A DNA stretch of 25,881 bases from contig CAYGSU010000060.1 of NCBI GenBank assembly GCA_964352715.1, forward strand, positions 1 through 25,881. Direction: 5' to 3'. This document shows positions 22,881-25,881 of the stretch, in pieces. How positions within the stretch are numbered: the first letter of the stretch is position 1; every line of letters starts with the position of its first letter. Source of the stretch: JAVKBW01 sp964352715 (lineage in GTDB: Bacteria > Pseudomonadota > Alphaproteobacteria > UBA8366 > Aestuariispiraceae). A program made the position numbers and the translations under genes. Below the pieces are notes generated by a model, which worked only from the letters and a program-made list of their open reading frames with translations, had not been told where the DNA came from and did no database searches.

Positions 22881-24092
22881 TCAGAGCCGCCAGAGGCCGA
22901 ATGGCAGCGGCAGGTAATCGACCGGTTCTCCGGCTTTCAGTGCCGCTGCGAACGGTTTTCTGACAATCAGCGCATCCGCTTTCGCGAGCCGACTCAACAT
23001 TGACGAATCCTGCTTTTCAAACGGCGTGATGCGGCAGGATCCCGGTATACCGTCGAGTGTGGCGCGAAGATAATCCTGGCGCTGGTCGTTCTCCGGCAGG
23101 TTTTCGGTAAGGGCAGCCTGCAACAACGGTGTCTCTTCCTGCGGCAGACCCAGCAGCCTTTCCATCGCAGGTTTCAGGAAGACCAGGGCGCAAACGAGCG
23201 TTGAAACCGGGTTGCCCGGCAGGCCGAGTACCGGCGTTCCCGCCATGTCGCCGAACATCAGCGGTTTGCCGGGGCGCATGGCGATGCGCCAGAAATCGAG
23301 CGCCAGACCGCCTGTGCCCAGCGCTTCCTGTACCAGATCATGATCGCCGACCGATGCGCCGCCGGTCGTGACCAGAAGATCGGAGCCTTTCGCCGCAGCG
23401 ATGGCTTCCTGCAGTGCGTCCAGCCGGTCGGCCGCAATTCCCAGCAGCACAGGCTCACCGCCGAAGGTTCTGACCGAAGCTGCCAGCGCGAGCGCGTTTG
23501 AACTGACAATCTGGTACGGCCCGGCCGGGTCGCCCGGCATCACAATCTCATCGCCGGTTGCAAGAATGGCGACGCGGGGCCGCCGTCGCACCATCAGCCA
23601 GGGCCGGTTCATCGCGGCGGCAAGACCGACATTGCGCGCGGTAACGACAGTACCGGCTGACAGCAAGGCCTCGCCATCGGCAAAGTCCAGCCCCTTTGCC
23701 CGGATGAATTTTCCGGCGGGCGATGATTCTCGAACGACAACCGTATCGCCGTCGCGTTCTGTATCTTCCTGAATGACGATTGTGTCCGCACCATCGGGCA
23801 CCGGGCCGCCGGTAAAGATGCGAACGGCTTCGCCTTTGGCAACCGACCCTGTATGAGCCTGTCCGGCCGGCGCTTCGCCGATGACCCTTAGACTGGCGGG
23901 TACTGTCGCCACGTCTTCGGCGCGAACCGCGTATCCATCCATGGCGGAGACCGGCTGCGGCGGCTGCGAGCGACGCGCGACAACATCCTCGGCCAGTACG
24001 CGCCCGAAGGCATCCAGCAGGCCAACCTGCTCGCCCGGCAGGACGGAAAGGGCGGCGAGAATGCGCTCGCGGGCCTCTTCGACGGAAATCAT
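22881..24092 (-). CDS. moeA: Molybdopterin molybdotransferase
   Basis: MoeA inserts molybdate into adenylylated molybdopterin, the last common step of molybdenum cofactor synthesis. The 403-residue protein has the expected motifs in order: PVSAMDGYAVRAEDVA near residue 50, IFTGGPVPDGADTIV, the MoaB/Mog-like core LVTTGGASVGDHDLV near residue 245, MRPGKPLMFG, and GLPGNPVSTLVCALVF, with the C-terminal barrel complete. Its ATG overlaps the moaC stop in an ATGA, so it is translationally coupled. The gene lies last in the trpD-trpC-moaC-moeA run; lexA, next on the same strand, has its own promoter. Confidence 0.96.
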   Translation of the reverse strand: MISVEEARERILAALSVLPGEQVGLLDAFGRVLAEDVVARRSQPPQPVSAMDGYAVRAEDVATVPASLRVIGEAPAGQAHTGSVAKGEAVRIFTGGPVPDGADTIVIQEDTERDGDTVVVRESSPAGKFIRAKGLDFADGEALLSAGTVVTARNVGLAAAMNRPWLMVRRRPRVAILATGDEIVMPGDPAGPYQIVSSNALALAASVRTFGGEPVLLGIAADRLDALQEAIAAAKGSDLLVTTGGASVGDHDLVQEALGTGGLALDFWRIAMRPGKPLMFGDMAGTPVLGLPGNPVSTLVCALVFLKPAMERLLGLPQEETPLLQAALTENLPENDQRQDYLRATLDGIPGSCRITPFEKQDSSMLSRLAKADALIVRKPFAAALKAGEPVDYLPLPFGLWRL

Positions 24093-24604
24093 GATGTCGG
24101 CTTCGCCCGCTCGGGATCGACATAATGGCCGGATTTGCCGCCGGCCTTCTCGAGCAGCCTGACATCTTCGATCCGCATGCCACGATCAACCGCCTTGCAC
24201 ATGTCATAGACGGTCAGCGCCGCAGCAGAAACCGCTGTTAATGCTTCCATTTCCACCCCGGTGCGGCCTTTCAGCTTGCAGGTGGCTGTTATCTCGACAC
24301 TGTTTTCGGCTTTGTTCAGTTCGAGAAACACTTTCACCGACGTCAGCGCGAGCGGATGGCACAGCGGAATGAGATCCGGCGTCCGTTTCGCCGCCATGAT
24401 ACCGGCCAGTTGCGCGACGGCCAGCACATCACCCTTTTTGACCCGACCATCGCGAATGGCGGCAAGAGTTTCCGGCAGCATGCGCACCCGGCCGCCGGCC
24501 GTCGCGATGCGTTCGGTGACATCCTTGTCGGATACATCGACCATGACGGCGTTACCATCAGCGTCGAAATGCGTGAATCCGGCTCCTGTAGTATCGGCTG
24601 TCAT
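24089..24604 (-). CDS. moaC: Cyclic pyranopterin monophosphate synthase
   Basis: MoaC closes the ring of 3',8-cyclo-7,8-dihydro-GTP to cyclic pyranopterin monophosphate, following MoaA. The 171-residue protein has DLIPLCHPLALT, the EITATCKLKGRTGVEMEAL active-site stretch and VSAAALTVYDMCKAVDRGMRI. ATG 24604 lies 4 bp after the trpC stop and gives a length close to the usual 160 residues. An in-frame ATG at 24640 would overlap trpC and add 12 residues of no recognisable kind. The ribosome site is poor, so coupling to trpC is likely. No moaA is seen in the window. Confidence 0.95.
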   Translation of the reverse strand: MTADTTGAGFTHFDADGNAVMVDVSDKDVTERIATAGGRVRMLPETLAAIRDGRVKKGDVLAVAQLAGIMAAKRTPDLIPLCHPLALTSVKVFLELNKAENSVEITATCKLKGRTGVEMEALTAVSAAALTVYDMCKAVDRGMRIEDVRLLEKAGGKSGHYVDPERAKPTS

Positions 24605-24608
24605 CGCG

Positions 24609-25424
24609 TTACCCGGCCTGCCGTTGGTCGCCGGCGCCATGCAGAAGGGCGATTGTCGCCGCCGTCACGTCCTGTTGCCGCATCAGGCTTTCACCGACCA
24701 GAAACGTCTGTGCGCCAGCTGTGGACATGCGCTGCAGATCTTCATGCTTGTACAGGCCGCTTTCGCTGACCGGAATGCGGTCGTTACCGAGCGCGCCGAT
24801 CAGCTCTTCCGTGGTTGCGAGATCGATCTCCAGCGTTTTCAGGTTCCGGTTGTTGATGCCGATCAACGAGCTTTTCAGCTTCAGCGCGCGTTCCAGTTCC
24901 GCCGCGTCATGAACTTCAACCAGCACATCCAGCCCGAGTTCGACGGCGACGTCTTCCAGTTCGGCGGCAACATCGTCTTCCAGCGCCGCCATGATCAGCA
25001 GAATGCAGTCTGCACCGATAGCGCGCGCTTCATACACCTGATACGGGTCGAGCATGAAATCCTTCCGCAGCACCGGCAGGCCGACCGCCATGCGCGCTGC
25101 CGTCAGATAATCGTTCTTGCCCTGAAAATAGGGCTCGTCAGTCAGCACTGAAAGGCAGGCCGCGCCGCCGGACTGGTAGGCGCGGGCGAGGGCGGAAGGG
25201 GCGAAATCGGCGCGTATCAACCCTTTTGAGGGCGACGCCTTCTTGATCTCTGCGATCAGGGCTAAATCGCCGGCTGCATGCTTTTTCTTCAGCGCGTTGA
25301 TAAAACCACGCGGCGAGGGCCCACCGGCCGCCCGATCTTTCATCCTTTCAAGCGGCATCGCCTTTTTAAGCGCGGCAACATGATCGCGCTTGTCATCGCA
25401 GATCTTCTTCAGCACATCGCTCAT
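24609..25424 (-). CDS. trpC: Indole-3-glycerol phosphate synthase
   Basis: TrpC converts carboxyphenylamino-deoxyribulose phosphate to indole-3-glycerol phosphate in tryptophan synthesis. The 271-residue TIM barrel shows IAEIKKASPSKGLIR (catalytic Lys), VLRKDFMLDPYQVYEARAIGAD, INNRNLKTLEID and the phosphate-binding VSESGL. It is a single-function protein, not fused to TrpF as in E. coli. Its ATG overlaps the trpD stop as ATGA. The next gene is moaC, so tryptophan and molybdopterin synthesis share a transcript, an order common in alphaproteobacteria. Confidence 0.97.
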   Translation of the reverse strand: MSDVLKKICDDKRDHVAALKKAMPLERMKDRAAGGPSPRGFINALKKKHAAGDLALIAEIKKASPSKGLIRADFAPSALARAYQSGGAACLSVLTDEPYFQGKNDYLTAARMAVGLPVLRKDFMLDPYQVYEARAIGADCILLIMAALEDDVAAELEDVAVELGLDVLVEVHDAAELERALKLKSSLIGINNRNLKTLEIDLATTEELIGALGNDRIPVSESGLYKHEDLQRMSTAGAQTFLVGESLMRQQDVTAATIALLHGAGDQRQAG

Positions 25425-25881
25425 GCGGATGCCTCCTTTGGCGGCACACAGATCGAGATCATTTTATCCAGAGCGCTCTGCGCCTTGCCGTCGTCAATTG
25501 AAGCTTTTGCCAGCTTCACACCTTCTTTCAGAGTGCCGGCCTTGCCGGCGACAATCAGGGCCGCTGCGGCATTGAACAGGACGATATCGCGATACGGGCC
25601 CGCTTCACCCGACAGAACCTTGCGGATCGCCGCCGCGTTCTGTTCCGCCGTTCCGCCGAGAAGATCGCCGAGGCTCGCTTCAGGCAGGCCGGCATCGGAA
25701 GCGGAAACGGTGGTCGTTTCTATTTTACCGTTAGCGGTCCGCGCGACCATGTTCGGACCGGTGGTCGACAGCTCGTCCAACCCGTCCGCGCCATGTACGA
25801 CCCAGGCCGACTCCGCGCCCAGGGTTAACAGGGTCTGAGCCATCGGCTCCATGAGTTCCTTTGAATATGTGCCGACTAGCA
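25421..25881 (-). CDS. trpD: Anthranilate phosphoribosyltransferase, C-terminal part (5' end outside window)
   Basis: TrpD transfers phosphoribose from PRPP to anthranilate. Only about the last 152 residues lie in the window. The frame is open to the edge at 25881, so the gene is cut by the window, not broken. The visible part contains LVGTYSKELMEPMAQTLLTL followed by AWVVHGADGLDELSTTGPN, the conserved HGxxGLDE-STTGP region, and the C-terminal helices (FNAAAALIVAGKAGTLKEGV). An internal ATG at 25852 should not be taken as the start. The stop overlaps the trpC start by 4 bp. It is probably preceded by trpG or trpE outside the window. Confidence 0.95.
   Translation of the reverse strand, partial: LVGTYSKELMEPMAQTLLTLGAESAWVVHGADGLDELSTTGPNMVARTANGKIETTTVSASDAGLPEASLGDLLGGTAEQNAAAIRKVLSGEAGPYRDIVLFNAAAALIVAGKAGTLKEGVKLAKASIDDGKAQSALDKMISICVPPKEASA

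Overview
The window is a chromosomal stretch from an alphaproteobacterium, most likely a Rhodospirillales-type lineage, with moderately high GC and almost no non-coding DNA. The evidence is the gene order rpsB-tsf-pyrH-frr-uppS-cdsA-dxr-rseP-bamA-skp-lpxD-fabZ-lpxA-lpxI-lpxB, the use of LpxI rather than LpxH for UDP-diacylglucosamine hydrolysis, a LexA that begins MLTRKQ with an alphaproteobacterial SOS box (GTTC-N7-GTTC), and the linkage gltX-comEC-lexA-moeA-moaC-trpC-trpD. Genus-level placement cannot be read from the sequence.

Region 1 (1-14837, + strand) is one long head-to-tail block. It starts with translation factors (S2, EF-Ts, UMP kinase, ribosome recycling factor). It continues with envelope precursors (undecaprenyl diphosphate synthase, CDP-diglyceride synthase, DXP reductoisomerase), the intramembrane protease RseP, and outer-membrane biogenesis (BamA, Skp). 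It ends with the first half of lipid A synthesis (LpxD, FabZ, LpxA, LpxI, LpxB). Spacing tightens downstream: the five genes lpxD to lpxB abut or overlap. Hairpins followed by T-runs sit in the rpsB-tsf and tsf-pyrH gaps, so the block is probably punctuated by attenuation.

Region 2 (14806-16707, - strand) holds a coupled pair, a ureohydrolase (agmatinase/guanidinobutyrase type) followed 6 bp later by a three-histidine-box membrane desaturase. Its 3' end overlaps the end of lpxB tail to tail. This is the only part of the window that looks accessory.

Region 3 (16753-19726, - strand) holds citrate synthase, with a recognisable promoter and an intrinsic terminator, and glutamyl-tRNA synthetase. 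Region 4 (about 19850-21970, + strand) is comEC, divergent from gltX and convergent with lexA.

Region 5 (21975-25881, - strand) reads trpD (cut by the window edge), trpC, moaC, moeA with 4-bp overlaps or a 4-bp gap, then lexA from its own promoter. The 210-bp moeA-lexA gap is the densest regulatory DNA in the window: a TTGACA promoter, an SOS box over its -10, a second imperfect SOS half-site pair, and three DnaA-box-like 9-mers.

There is no gene-free stretch longer than 300 bases. I saw no tRNA, rRNA, CRISPR array, insertion sequence or attachment site. Most of the window is ordinary conserved housekeeping DNA. The items worth following are the lexA control region and the ureohydrolase-desaturase pair.
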